Source: Notospermus geniculatus
Taxonomy: Eukaryota > Nemertea > Pilidiophora > Heteronemertea > Lineidae
Reading direction: 5' to 3'
Assembly (NCBI GenBank): GCA_002633025.1
Contig: NMRB01000090.1
Span: 584,747 to 648,746, forward strand
Length of the DNA stretch: 64,000 bases
Shown: positions 51,801 through 59,728 of the stretch, piece after piece
How the letters are laid out: every line of letters starts with the position of its first letter
How positions within the stretch are numbered: position 1 is the first letter of the stretch
Notes under the pieces: generated by a model
What the model was told of the DNA's origin: nothing
Seen by the model: only the letters and a program-made list of their open reading frames with translations
Database searches by the model: none
Position numbers and translations under genes: made by a program

Positions 51801-52309
51801 GTCCTTGACGCAAACATTAATCCATGCGTAACAGAAAAAAAATTGCTCAGCAGGGTTTCCTCTTCCATTACATTTTTTAGTCACAGTAAAGAAAATCACT
51901 ATTGAACACGCTGTTTAACATTATTGAACAATAGGGATTTTCTTTACTTTGGCTAAAAAAAGTAATGGCAGAGGAAACCCAGGGCTCAGTTCGTGAAATG
52001 TTATCCCGCGAAAATTTTTGTGTGTACGGTATTTTATATAACTTCACCATTTGCAACTTTCTTCTGTCTTCCTTGTAGAGTTGGCAAATAAAAACTGTGG
52101 CGCATAACGAGCCCAGATTTATGGATAAATCTTTTTTCAGGTACTATATCCAAGCTCCAGTCATCATGAGCAAACTGCCAAATCATTACCCAATCAGCAA
52201 ACCGACTCTTGCCATCATGGAAAAAGTCATATCGAAGGTTCTACAAAAAGATTTCAAATTCTCGATGCAGCAGAGGCGGGCGTCATCCCAGTCGCTGAAA
52301 ACGAAGTAG
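42092..52309 (+). CDS. C12orf56: C12orf56-like protein, nine exons, N-terminus missing
   Basis: Protein of unknown function. Exons 42092-42867, 43888-44035, 44665-44726, 47123-47264, 48230-48339, 48458-48689, 49094-49243, 50207-50388 and 52141-52309 join with consistent phases and canonical GT-AG sites to 656 residues plus a stop. Matches recalled from the vertebrate C12orf56 protein run in order: a D-[FY]-P-x-FL start, LLxDP, ELKVA then KxLFWK, MFRETET, and the C-terminal YxIxxPxxxxxLPxxYPI. Residues about 35-255 are Ser/Pro/Lys-rich, probably disordered, with repeated SPxL-type and basic stretches. From about residue 310 onward it looks helical. Homologues start with roughly 70 more residues; no exon for these was found upstream. 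No signal peptide or membrane segment is visible. Identity rests on memory of the human sequence, so a database check is needed. Confidence 0.82.
43293..43518 (+). mobile_element. SINE family 1, intron copy with MITE in its tail
   Basis: CCTTGATAACGTAGTGGTTA and GGTTTGAATCC give the tRNA-like head; the body continues to AATACAAATA. A TA-flanked MITE interrupts the tail at 43519. Confidence 0.75.
43519..43702. mobile_element. TA-flanked MITE, CAGTGGGACCTCTC ends (pogo/Tigger-like)
   Basis: Left end CAGTGGGACCTCTCGATTA, right end AGAGAGGTTCCACTG, with TA on both sides. Interior AAGGACACC/GGTGTCCTTA words. CAGT..AACCTC ends and TA targets are known for pogo-type elements. Confidence 0.75.
43732..43833. 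mobile_element. Hairpin, GGGCCTGTTTCATAAAG tip
   Basis: GGGGCCTGTTTCATAAAGTG then ACTTTAA, and CTTAAAGTCACTG on the right. The right tip is lost. Confidence 0.5.
43888..44035 (+). CDS. C12orf56: C12orf56-like exon B
   Basis: 148 nt, acceptor tgttattttcag, donor ATT then gtaagt. It encodes REDIKAKVEIVVIEEEEYPG to NAWDNFKI. The end aligns with the SSWNNYIIK segment of the vertebrate protein. It restores phase 0 after exon A. Confidence 0.88.
44267..44529 (+). mobile_element. SINE family 1 with 12-bp TSD
   Basis: ACCCTTTCCTTG flanks it at 44255-44266 and 44530-44541. Head TGATAGCCGAGTGGTTATCA, body TTTGGGATTTCATTCCCGG, tail AAATCTAATACAGAT. A perfect 12-bp duplication indicates LINE-type target-primed insertion, fairly young. 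Confidence 0.88.
44665..44726 (+). CDS. C12orf56: C12orf56-like exon C
   Basis: 62 nt between ttctttttcag and gtaagt. In phase 0 it reads RGTLLHDPEFERNHNSKKTP plus two bases of Gly, matching KATLLQDP in the vertebrate protein. The longer open frame through this exon (SEELCYTIQ) is out of phase with both neighbours. Confidence 0.85.
45257..45580. mobile_element. Foldback, CGCATTACACCTCGGACACA arms
   Basis: The left arm CGCATTACACCTCGGACACA then AGTCCAAGGCAGCCAT; the right arm ATGGCTGCCTTGGACTTGTG then TCCGAGGGGAAATGCG. Confidence 0.7.
45690..46187 (+). repeat. CCATCCATTCTGTAAATACTTG minisatellite split by a SINE
   Basis: Degenerate units of about 30 bp with CCATTCTGTAAATACTTGC. A truncated SINE family 1 copy sits at 45938-46153. 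Confidence 0.7.
45938..46153 (+). mobile_element. SINE family 1, 5'-truncated
   Basis: Starts CCCAGGCCATATGGGATTTC and ends AATCAAATACAAATA. It lacks the A-box. Confidence 0.8.
46529..46675. mobile_element. Hairpin, GGGCCCGGTTGCACAAAAG tip
   Basis: GGGCCCGGTTGCACAAAAGC and the inverse CTTTTGTGAACCGGCCCCTGG; the inner arms GGCTTCTAACTTTG and GAGTTAGAAGCC are nearly perfect. Confidence 0.75.
46715..46770 (+). repeat. Interspersed motif CCTGAGGAAGACCCCGGTTG
   Basis: Shared with 3115-3165, 56928-56985 and, inverted, 53829-53875. About 55 bp: ends AAAATTTGCGAAATTCGG. Confidence 0.7.
47123..47264 (+). CDS. C12orf56: C12orf56-like exon D
   Basis: 142 nt, acceptor ctaatttcag, donor AAG then gttggt. 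It encodes EKLEALFGQLKQEILSPGNN through INELKVASERNFAIKKLFWK. The ELKVA and LFWK words are conserved in the vertebrate protein. Confidence 0.9.
47680..47785 (+). repeat. Repeat shared with 57.83-57.94 kb
   Basis: CACAACATCATCCATAATG, TTTGTGACGTTC(T/C)AGGACCAC and ACAGGCGGCC occur in the same order at 57830-57937. Confidence 0.55.
47977..48212 (+). mobile_element. SINE family 2 abutting the exon E acceptor
   Basis: Head GGTGTGGCGCAGTGG, B-box-like GGTTCGATGACC, body GGTAGAGAGGGCGATC, tail GCACTCCTGAAATAATATTTT. The TSD AATCTGTTTC is at 47967-47976 and 48213-48222; the right copy is part of the exon E pyrimidine tract. Confidence 0.88.
48230..48339 (+). CDS. C12orf56: C12orf56-like exon E
   Basis: 110 nt, acceptor ttttcag, donor gtgagt. 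It encodes SPDLFQFLVRQLQLYLPNSS to NQRADEFE. A tRNA-derived SINE ends 17 nt before this exon, so much of the upstream acceptor architecture is repeat-derived. Confidence 0.88.
48458..48689 (+). CDS. C12orf56: C12orf56-like exon F
   Basis: 232 nt, acceptor ttgtcttccag, donor GAA then gtaagt. It encodes LINLTLETLAFMFRETETLP and continues to SDKRQAIADSE. MFRETET is the strongest single match to the vertebrate protein. The preceding intron is only 118 bp. Confidence 0.92.
48724..48879. mobile_element. GGATCC-end MITE, short subfamily
   Basis: CAGGCGTGTATCCTAGGGGG to CAAATCCTGGATCCACCCCTG; the interior TTGGCCAACAAATCTGTAAA is the inverse of the 31.6-kb copy. Confidence 0.7.
48905..48980. repeat. 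18-bp minisatellite CCCGAACCCAACCCCGGG
   Basis: Four tandem units in the intron before exon G. Confidence 0.9.
48995..49050 (+). repeat. Solo 3' end of the GTCCGTC modular family
   Basis: TTCTTCTGGTTCATTCACCC then AGGTGAGCACATAGTCCATG and GACCATTTCATT, ending 43 bp before exon G. Confidence 0.65.
49094..49243 (+). CDS. C12orf56: C12orf56-like exon G
   Basis: 150 nt (exactly 50 codons), acceptor tgttttacag, donor ACT then gtaagt. It encodes LKKLLAEFTNQTTSLLFELT and on to LEESKST; the vertebrate counterpart reads QKLILEYTDTATALLYEI. Confidence 0.9.
49266..49539. mobile_element. MITE, GTTAAAGCCACATTGTAT ends
   Basis: GTTAAAGCCACATTGTATTG at the left; AATACAGTGTGGCTTTAAAC at the right. A shorter relative in inverted order lies at 58500-58701. 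Confidence 0.75.
49720..49912. promoter_or_regulatory. Intronic GACGTC-rich stretch
   Basis: Between exons G and H, GACGTC cores occur near 49723, 49767, 49872 and 49904, with related GACGT words between. This could be an enhancer, or residue of a repeat also seen near 47690 and 57840. Confidence 0.2.
50207..50388 (+). CDS. C12orf56: C12orf56-like exon H
   Basis: 182 nt, acceptor gatcttttag, donor TTTAA then gtaagt. It encodes ETFMKRLIAITMHLISPSTK, LLPKDAVLLFQQFSVLATLM and LIRDNYFEEF. Vertebrate AVLLYQQF and IRNNYREEF correspond. Confidence 0.9.
50526..50661. mobile_element. Hairpin, GGGCCCAGTTTCACAAAG tip
   Basis: GGGCCCAGTTTCACAAAGAA then TCTTAAGTC; right arm GACTTAAGATTCTTTGTGCA then ACCGGCCCC. 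The inner arms repeat AAGTC(T/C)AA. Confidence 0.75.
50811..51629 (+). mobile_element. AGCCCGCTTGG modular element with 300-bp tandem unit
   Basis: Ends AGCCCGCTTGGCCCATAGGC and AAAGCCAAGCGGGCACAGTG. Near the left end is a GTGCGTGC tract, then a unit starting CTTGTCAGATGGATAGCGCC at 50924 and again at 51224 (300 bp). Each unit contains two diverged halves ending in GATTCTTGACTTTGCC-like words before a CTAGGGGGC. Confidence 0.7.
51851..51983. mobile_element. Hairpin, CAGGGTTTCCTCT ends, GCTCAG TSD
   Basis: CAGGGTTTCCTCTTCCATTA then AAGAAAATC, and GATTTTCTTTACTTTGGC then GCAGAGGAAACCC. GCTCAG lies on both sides (51845-51850, 51984-51989). The ends resemble the 18761 element. Confidence 0.7.
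52141..52309 (+). CDS. C12orf56: C12orf56-like exon I (C-terminus and stop)
   Basis: Acceptor tcttttttcag at 52140; coding to TAG at 52307-52309. It encodes YYIQAPVIMSKLPNHYPISK, PTLAIMEKVISKVLQKDFKF and a basic Ser/Arg tail ending KTK. The preceding intron of 1752 bp holds several nested repeats. Confidence 0.92.
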
Positions 52310-53400
52310 TGCGGGCTATCACGTGTTGAATTCAGCGTCGGCATTGTCCGTTACGCCCATTCCACACCATCATAATTTTCAACGGCATAACCGGTTTCTA
52401 AGGTGAAAAACGTAGGTAGCTTCCTACCGGACTGGAATCCACGGACCCTCGCATAAGGCATCAATCGCCAGTACTTGGGGGCAGCATGCCTTAAACCACT
52501 AGGCCAAATCCCCATCTTCATAATTTTCAAGTTTCTGAATCTACGAATTCGGGCCTACGACTTTCATGACACACTTATTATGTGCGCCCTTGTTCAGCAT
52601 ATTCAAACACTTGGACCAAATTATGACCGTGTGGAACGGGCATTATGCATTCCTGCTTTGGAATTAAAGTCTTCAAGTTTAATGAGTAGCTCCCAAGCCT
52701 CACTTATAAACTGCTGAAAGATGCAACCACTGACAGATGCAACTATTGTATAAAGACATGACTCTTTAAAAAGTTGTTAAATTTTAATGTTGTGCAACAC
52801 CAACAGAACTGAAATTTACTCTTCTTCATTGTCATTAACATTGTTGTAGTCCTCACCCCTGTATATTTTCAGTTTTTCTGTTCATTCTTTATGCCTGTCT
52901 GGAAAACATTGTATTTACTTACTCTTGTGTATCGCCTTGGTTGAGTCCATCCGCATGAGTTGGCACAGTATTTCAGACCTGCCAACCTTAATTTTGGTCA
53001 TTAAGTATTTTTACTGAAAAAAACTGAGATATTCAGTATTTTGAGGGGGTCTTTCAGTAACACCTATTAATACCCATCAAAGGTACAAGACACACGACAG
53101 TCATGATCCATGCAATCTGAATGATTTTGAGGAATCGGCACTCCAGTGCCACCACAACTTTGTGGCAGTTTGTAGAACTATGCTTTATTATTTAGGCGGG
53201 AAAGTGCCGTACGCACGTGTTTGCCGGCACCGAGTTGAAAGCCCCGACACGCACAAGGGGTAGGATGTAGGTGGAGTGGAAGGGGGCTGATGTTTTCGGG
53301 GTTTGGGGGAAAGAAAGAACACAGAAGAAACATTTGTATACATGTATTTCTTACAACGAAATATTGCAAGAAAATGTACAAAAATAATCCCTCTTTCGTC
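52310..53400 (+). other. Probable 3' UTR of the C12orf56-like gene, then unassigned
   Basis: No open frame of note. No canonical AATAAA was picked out close to the stop, so the poly(A) site is not assigned. Sequence from about 52700 is AT-rich and unremarkable. Confidence 0.35.
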
Positions 53401-53410
53401 AATTCGGATT

Positions 53411-53641
53411 CGGGGTGGCGCAGTGGAAACATTGGCGCCTGCCACCACTGAGGTCGCGGGTTCGATTCCCGGTCGTGCAAGTGGCTTTATGTGGTAGAGA
53501 GGGCGATCTCTCCTCGACATCGTAAGTTTCCTCCGGGGGCTCCGGTTTCCTCCTACATATCATTAATATCGTCCAATATTGTTTGATGAGTAGCTATAAT
53601 GCCCCAAGTGGTCGCTTGCACTCCTGAGATAATATTTTAGA
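53411..53641 (+). mobile_element. SINE family 2 with 10-bp TSD
   Basis: AATTCGGATT flanks it at 53401-53410 and 53642-53651. A-box-like GGGGTGGCGCAGTGG, B-box GGTTCGATTCC at 53459; tail GAGATAATATTTTAG. Confidence 0.88.
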
Positions 53642-53723
53642 AATTCGGATTTTGCAACGCCTTTCCTTACTACCACAACAGAGCTGTGATTTTCGGCCAA
53701 AATTCGTAGAAATATGGAAATCC

Positions 53724-53957
53724 CGTTAAGCCCGTGTCACACTGTCCCGAAATTCGACACCCGATGGCCACACGAATATGGAATTTTGAATTTCGTGTGA
53801 AGATGGCCCCGAAGTCAACTTCCAGAATCTTGCAAATTTTCGATCCCAACCGGGGTCTTCTTCAGGCTGGCACTTATCAGTAAGATTTCCAAAAGTTTCC
53901 ACGATTCGTATGGCCATCGGGTGTCAACTTCGGGACAGTGTGACACGGGCTTTAACG
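53724..53957. mobile_element. Foldback, CGTTAAGCCCGTGTCACACT ends
   Basis: AGCCCGTGTCACACTGTCCC then GAAATTCGACACCCGATGGC, mirrored on the right. It contains the inverted CCCAACCGGGGTCTTCTTCAGG motif in its centre. Confidence 0.75.
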
Positions 53958-53986
53958 GTGACGGCAGGTCTGGTATTTCAAAGGAC

Positions 53987-54153
53987 TAAGCTTGATTCAT
54001 ACTTCAGACTCTGAGCATCTGCCACTGACCTGGCAGAATTATTGCAAGACCATTCAAAGCCCTGCGATTGGATGCCGACAAAATCGTCCTTCGAGCAAAT
54101 TTAATCACACGTCTGATGCAGACACTGGCATCTGAAGCATGAATCCTGCTTTA
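53987..54153. mobile_element. Foldback, AAGC(T/A)TGATTCAT..TTCAGA arms
   Basis: AAGCTTGATTCATACTTCAG through GCATCTGCC pairs with GCATCTGAAGCATGAATCCT-type sequence on the right. Confidence 0.55.
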
Positions 54154-54492
54154 AGCCTAGCGTACATCACACTTGCTACTGGAGACAACTAGTCGCGGTG
54201 AGGCAGTCTGGGAAAATTTGCCGGATATCGCATTTGAGGAATGTGTTAATGGCCTTGGTGAACCCGCACATTTCAATAGCTGAAATGTACTTTGTAACAG
54301 GTAAACAGTAGCAGAACAATGCACAGGCAATCCGACAGCCCTTGTTGATCATTCAGCGACATGCAACAGGTTTTCCTAGAACTTTCAATAGGGCCTTGCA
54401 ATAGGGTTGTAGCCATTCTTTTTCTGTCATTGGATGGCGCTGCAGCTGTATCAACGTTTCCACTGTGACGTTGTATGGAACGTCAGTGATCA

Positions 54493-54778
54493 CAGGCGCG
54501 GATCCAGGATTTTGGGCAGAGGGGGGTCAGGGCCGCCGAGAGCGGTCGTTGTAGGCGGGCTCCAAAGATACCTGCGCCAACCTGCGCTGGGTCCTCCCCC
54601 AGAAAATTTTGAAATCTAGAAGGCCGTAGATGCGATTTCCTGGCATCTTAGTATCAAAACAGAAGCTTTATTCTTGAGTTTTTTGCTTATTGTCACAAAC
54701 TGTTGAGAAAAAAACAATTGGTGGTGGCGAGCAGGGGGGGTCACGACCCCCAAAAACCCCCCTCTGGATCCGCGCCTG
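54493..54778. mobile_element. GGATCC-end MITE with GATCA target duplication
   Basis: Ends CAGGCGCGGATCCAGGATTT and CCTCTGGATCCGCGCCTG. GATCA is at 54488-54492 and 54779-54783, the same five bases as at 22.8 kb. Confidence 0.85.
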
Positions 54779-55146
54779 GATCACACGTAGTACCGTGACG
54801 TTGTGTCTTCATGCTCGCACCTCGTATTGCCACGGAGATGACGTCCTGAAGACAATGAAAAGGCCTGATACGGTCACAGTGACATCTTTCCATGGAGAAG
54901 TGGCAAAAACCTCATTGTCATAACTTGTCAACATTTGATAAAATAGCCTGGTAAAGATTATTATTTTCAAAATATTCATTTAAATAATGTATCATCAGTT
55001 TGTATCAAATAGGATATTTTATTGATTGTATTTTTTTAATGTTTTTGAGATTATGTTCCCTATGTTATTATTATCTGTGATATGTTATGTTCTGTAATAT
55101 TTTAATGATTGCTTAGGGACTTTGTTTTTCTCTCTGGAGAATTTTT
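54779..55146. other. No feature recognised
   Basis: AT-rich intergenic DNA. Confidence 0.3.
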
Positions 55147-55467
55147 GGGCCGTATTCTAGAAGCTTCCTTAAGACTAAGGTTTACCCTTTACCTTTGTTT
55201 GCAAGGCAGAATACAAAAGCTTAAAGTAGACCTTTGAGTTCAAGGAGCACGGTATGCAATTTCAAACTGGTATTTGACTGCTAACGTAGAAGGAGCCGCC
55301 TAGTGGCAGCAATACGAACTACAAAAAATAAACACAAAATGTACGTAGTACATCGGGTCCATTCACCTACATTGTAGTTAGTCCGTGGGGTTGGTGATGG
55401 TGGCGCCGGCTGTCGAGAAAAAGTGGTAATACTGGGCTACTTTAAGGGGGCTTCTAGAACACGGGCC
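55147..55467. mobile_element. Element with GGGCCGTATTCTAGAAGC ends
   Basis: TGGGCCGTATTCTAGAAGCT at the left; GCTTCTAGAACACGGGCC at the right. Tip logic as in the other GGGCC hairpins, but with a longer interior. Confidence 0.6.
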
Positions 55468-55548
55468 TTAGTCTGGGCCAGTTCATGAGTAATTCCCCCT
55501 GCAGGTTTTCTCTGGCTACTGCACTTTCCTCCAATAGCAGGGCTTTGG

Positions 55549-55608
55549 TCTCGCTCCTCTTCATACACTCGCGTGTGTATGAAGAGGTGCGAGGTAAAAA
55601 CCCCTCCT
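55549..55608. repeat. Hairpin TCGCTCCTCTTCATACAC
   Basis: TCGCTCCTCTTCATACACTC pairs with GTGTGTATGAAGAGGTGCGA; flanked by AAAAACCCCTCC. Compare 32767-32860. Confidence 0.7.
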
Positions 55609-55756
55609 CTGGGAGGGTGGCTATACTGTGCCCAATATTGTGTAGCATGTGTAGAGAACTAATAATGCTGTCTTAAAGCAAATTAGGCCCCATAAAAAAA
55701 TATTAGTTTATCATCCTTGTCACCTGAAGAAGAAACTGATGAGGGAGGGCACTTTT

Positions 55757-56185
55757 TAGCTCACCTGTGAGCTATAGTCATCATGGTGTGTCCGTCGTCG
55801 GCCGTCGTCGTCGTCGTCGTCGGCGTCGGCGTCGGCCGTTAGCAGGGCACGTTTCGTAACCGCTGGGGCTATTGATCTGAAACTTGGTACATATATACCC
55901 CTAGGTCAGATGACCTATGACACCAAGNCCAAGGTGTAGCCTAACAAAATACCTACCAGCACAATCAAAGATTTTGATGGGCCCAATCTAGGCCTACGTC
56001 CTATTCCTACCCCAATACTTAGATGGCAATGCAATTCAAATGCCCAGGCCTAGGCCTACCCTGCCCTGTTAAGCCTAGCTGTAACAATAGGCATACACTT
56101 GAACACACAATTGTCATCTGTTCTTCTGGGACATTCACCCACAGGTGAGCACATGGTCCATGGACCGTTTCATTAAAAATTATTT
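55757..56185 (+). mobile_element. GTCCGTC modular family, copy containing an N
   Basis: Starts TTAGCTCACCTGTGAGCTAT, then a GTCGTCGTC tract, AGGGCACGTTTCGTAACCGC, TATTGATCTGAAACTTGGTA and CCTAGGTCAGATGACCTATG up to the N at 55927. The end AGGTGAGCACATGGTCCATG is at about 56142. Confidence 0.75.
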
Positions 56186-57004
56186 TTCCTTAGTCAATAA
56201 AACACACAGAAAAAAAATAAAAAAATTTCCATGCGGCCAGAAAAAGTGATGCGGGCGGGGATGATAAACTAATATTTTTTTAATGGGGCCTTAGTTGTGG
56301 CAATCAAAAATGACGCAGACACTAATTTCGTGCCCACGAAATTCACAATTTCAAAATTACATATTTCATATTTTTGCGTGCAGTTGACCATGTCCTAAAT
56401 GCTATTTGAAGGCACCAAGCAACAGCTATTGTGCAAATAGGCCCTTAGTAGGCAATAAATTCCCGACATGAGTACCGGTACCGTACTGTAATAGATTCAA
56501 GATGGCAGCGTCTGATTCTCTATTCAGATGCCTCGGCTGGCATGACCAGATCGCTTTAAACGTTCAGCTCTTGATTTGGTGTAAAAAAGCGACATGACAA
56601 ATATAAAACGTTACATTTCTTCATCTGTTGAGATTGTTAGATTAATGCTAGAGATATTTGATGTTATTTTGAATGTTGTTGGTTTGTCATGTCCAGTGTT
56701 ATTTGACTGACATTCTGGTGTTTGAAAATCTTAAATTATGCCAATAATGAGAGACTTTACTGCTGTTAGGACCCGCCTGTTAGCCATCCTAAAACATCAT
56801 GGAATTTGATGTCACAGAGGAGAAATGACAAGTACATACGGTGCAAGTAAAGTTGTCTCCTAATTTTGCTAATTTTCATGCACTTCCTCATGCACTTTCT
56901 AGTAGAGATCCCAGAAGACCTACTAGAAAGTGCCTGAGGAAGACCCCGGTTGGGGTAAAAAATTTGCGAAATTTGGGACGACTTTTATACTTGTGTGTCG
57001 TTTT
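56186..57004. other. No gene recognised; one CCTGAGGAAGACC motif
   Basis: The 55-bp interspersed motif lies at 56928-56985, directly before the next modular element. Otherwise unassigned. Confidence 0.35.
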
Positions 57005-57805
57005 TAGCTCACCCGTGAGCTTTTGTCGTCAGTCAGCGTCCGTCGTCGTCCGTCGTCTGTCGTCCGTCGTCGTTGTCCGTTAGCAGGGCACGTTTCGTAA
57101 CTGCTGGAGCTATTGATCTGAAACTTGGTATATATATACCCCTAGGTCAGATGACCTACGACACCAAGTTTCGGTCCGATTCGATTCTTGGCTTGGCCTC
57201 CAGGTGGCGTAAACCAAAAACACAAAAAGTGCAATAACTCCTTAACTAATGACTGGATCATCTCCAAATTTTTANTTTCACCGAGAGTCTTCATATCTTG
57301 CATAAACGTGTATTAGAGGGGTACCTTCAAAAATACCGAGTTTCGGCCCGATCGGACATCCAATATGGCCGCCAGGTGGCGTAACCTGAAAATCATCCAA
57401 GTGCTAAAACTCAGGAACAGCTTGACCCATAGTGCTCAAACTTGATATTTACCTTCCTCTTGATGACCTTTACAAGCATGTCAAATTTCGGCCTGATTAA
57501 ACTTCCAATATGGCCGCCAGGTGGCGTAACCCGAAAATCATCAAATGTGCTATAACTCGGGAACGACTTGACCCAGAGCGCTCAAATGTGCTATGTGGCT
57601 CCCTCTAGATGACCTTTATGTGCATGTGAAGTTTTGGCCCGATCGGACATCCAATATGGCCACCAGGTGGCGTAACCCCAAAATCATCGAAGTCCTGCAA
57701 CTTGGGGATGACTTGACCCAGATTGCTCATAACTGACATGTACATGTACCTCTCTCTGTTATTACACTACGTACGGGTGAGCACATGGTCCATGGACCAT
57801 TTCAT
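57005..57805 (+). mobile_element. GTCCGTC modular family, fullest copy
   Basis: TTAGCTCACCCGTGAGCTTT hairpin, CGTCCGTCGTC tract, GGGCACGTTTCGTAACTGCT leader, then about five degenerate units of roughly 120 bp, each ending near CCAATATGGCC(G/A)CCAGGTGGCG, and the end GGTGAGCACATGGTCCATGG. N at 57275. No long open frame spans it. Confidence 0.8.
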
Positions 57806-58081
57806 TTTGTGCTGTATTTTGGATAACAGAGGAGAAATGCCTGCCACAACGTCATCCATAATGGCACACGGCTGTGGCCTACGTCTGTTGCATGAAAATT
57901 TGTGACGTTCCAGGACCACTGACAGGCGGCCATGAACGGCAGTAAAGTCTCACATTGACAGGCCTTATTACGGTATTTTATGAGGCATTTGGTGGTACCA
58001 GTAATGGTTCCTGGAGGCTGCTGAGTTTGGTGTAAGTGTCCATCACACTCACGATCTTGAGCATCACTAAAGGGATGCATG

Positions 58082-58220
58082 CCTGGATCCAATGGGAGGC
58101 GCACCCACCCCCTTTTGGCCAACAAATTTGTAAAATTGTCCGTGAGATTCTGAAATTTGGAGCAAACCATTAAAATTCACTGCAAATATTCAGTGTTTCT
58201 AGCAGAGTGCACGCCCCTGG
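58082..58220. mobile_element. GGATCC-end MITE, short subfamily
   Basis: CCTGGATCCAATGGGAGGCG to AGTGCACGCCCCTGG; CTTTTGGCCAACAAATTTGT inside. Confidence 0.65.
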
Positions 58221-58499
58221 TGATGCATTGGAAATGGAGGCTATCCGAAACCACGAACTTGTGGTGATTTATATCATACCGAACTGTTATGCATAATTCA
58301 AGGTTTTCTACTACCAAGATAAATTCTACTAGACTTTAGGTATTAGCAGTTTTACCTACAAATTGATGTTGTGTAAATTAGGTGTTTAATACTCTGATGT
58401 GATTGACATATCTTGCTGATGTAAATACGTACAATTCAAATTCAAATGCATTCCATTGATGGAATATCAAGAGGTCTGTGGAACATGAAATTGATAACG

Positions 58500-58701
58500 T
58501 TAAAGCCACACTGTATACAATTCAGAAGTGTTTACCGGTGCGTCTGCCAATGTCAGTGTGAGCTGAAAACTAGGCCTTGATTCTCTGAAGTAGGTATCAG
58601 GCAAGCATTTTGGAGACATCGACAAGATTATGAGACCTCTACCTGCAGTCTCCTAACATTTTGAAAACGCCGTACTAGAATTCAATACAGGGGGCTTTAA
58701 C
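58500..58701. mobile_element. MITE, GTTAAAGCCACACTGTAT ends, short relative
   Basis: GTTAAAGCCACACTGTATAC at the left and AATACAGGGGGCTTTAAC at the right; GAGACCTCTACCTGC corresponds to an inverted stretch of 49266-49539. Confidence 0.65.
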
Positions 58702-59008
58702 CCCATCGTATTCCATCAATGATCTGCAGCACCGCAAGTCCATCAAGACTGTCCACATGTTTGTAATGCACTTTATGCAGGCACCAAGCATTTTGCCAAT
58801 TTTTGTATAGCCACTTGACTGACTGTAAAAATGAATATATTTTTCTTTATGTGATAGTTTTTATAGTGTAAATATCTTTGTGGGAACTAGCCACCAGTTG
58901 CCGCTCCTTGGCCACCTGCGGCCCACCGGAGCTTGCTGGCTGGGTCTTTTCCCAAATCCTGGATCCGCCCCCAAGTGTGATTAGGATTTCATGTGATTTC
59001 GGCCCACG

Positions 59009-59422
59009 GTGATTTCGGCCCGGTGATTTAGGCCCGACCATAATTCACCATCAGGCATAATAGGGGGCCTACTTATGCCCAGGCCTTTGAAAAAAATAAA
59101 CAATTTTGATTGTCTCATCGTAAAAATGTAGCTAGGCCTAGTTTATTCTTTTATTCAGACAAGTTACGCATCACTCATGGCAAAAATGTACATCTTCCAT
59201 GATCATGTTCATATCGTTAATATCTATCAAACTAAAAACCAATGTTTGTCTTATAAATAAATAAATTTTAATTCTAATTCTACGACGTAGTCTAATAATA
59301 TAGGCCTAGTAACCAGCAAAACTAACTGACATACCCAAAATCACTGGGACTTAGGTGGGCATGCATGGTTGGTAATTTAGCACCAACTGAACTGGGGCCT
59401 AAATCACCGGGCCGAAATCACC
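59009..59422. mobile_element. Foldback, GGTGATTTCGGCCCGGTGAT ends
   Basis: GGTGATTTCGGCCCGGTGAT then TTAGGCCC at the left; GGGCCTAAATCACCGGGCCG then AAATCACC at the right, perfect over 28 bp. Confidence 0.75.
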
Positions 59423-59728
59423 AGTTACCGTGATTAGTACGGTACCGGTAACAGCCCGATACACAGTAGGTCCCTTGGTAATATCACTATTCACTATCAA
59501 GCTGTGAATCCTATTTCTCTGAAATTATTCCGGACGCATCATGTAGGATCTCACTGATTGGTAGGCCTATTAGTTAGTTCATCAAGTCACGTTGGTGTGT
59601 GTTTCACTCAAATTGCGATGTTCTGAATATGCGACTCTAGGACTGAAATGTCTGTGATAATCTGTCAGTCTTTCTGCCATATGATCATGGAATAAATTTC
59701 TTAGCTTAAATCTTGTCTTGACTTTTGT

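Larger units (their letters stand above)
50404..52032. mobile_element. CGCGAAAATATTTGCGTA MITE split by three insertions
   Basis: Left part 50404-50521 (CACGCAAATATTTTTGCGTG, GTTTCCCCCAACGATCC) and right part about 51797-52032 (GACGCAAACATTAATCCATG, CCCGCGAAAATTTTTG, TGTGTACGGTA) match the two halves of 40443-40652. Confidence 0.75.

Noticed and set aside
55795-55850. GTCGTC tract coding a Val/Ser/Arg repeat protein
   Set aside because: It sits at the same place in each modular repeat copy and no frame extends through the element.
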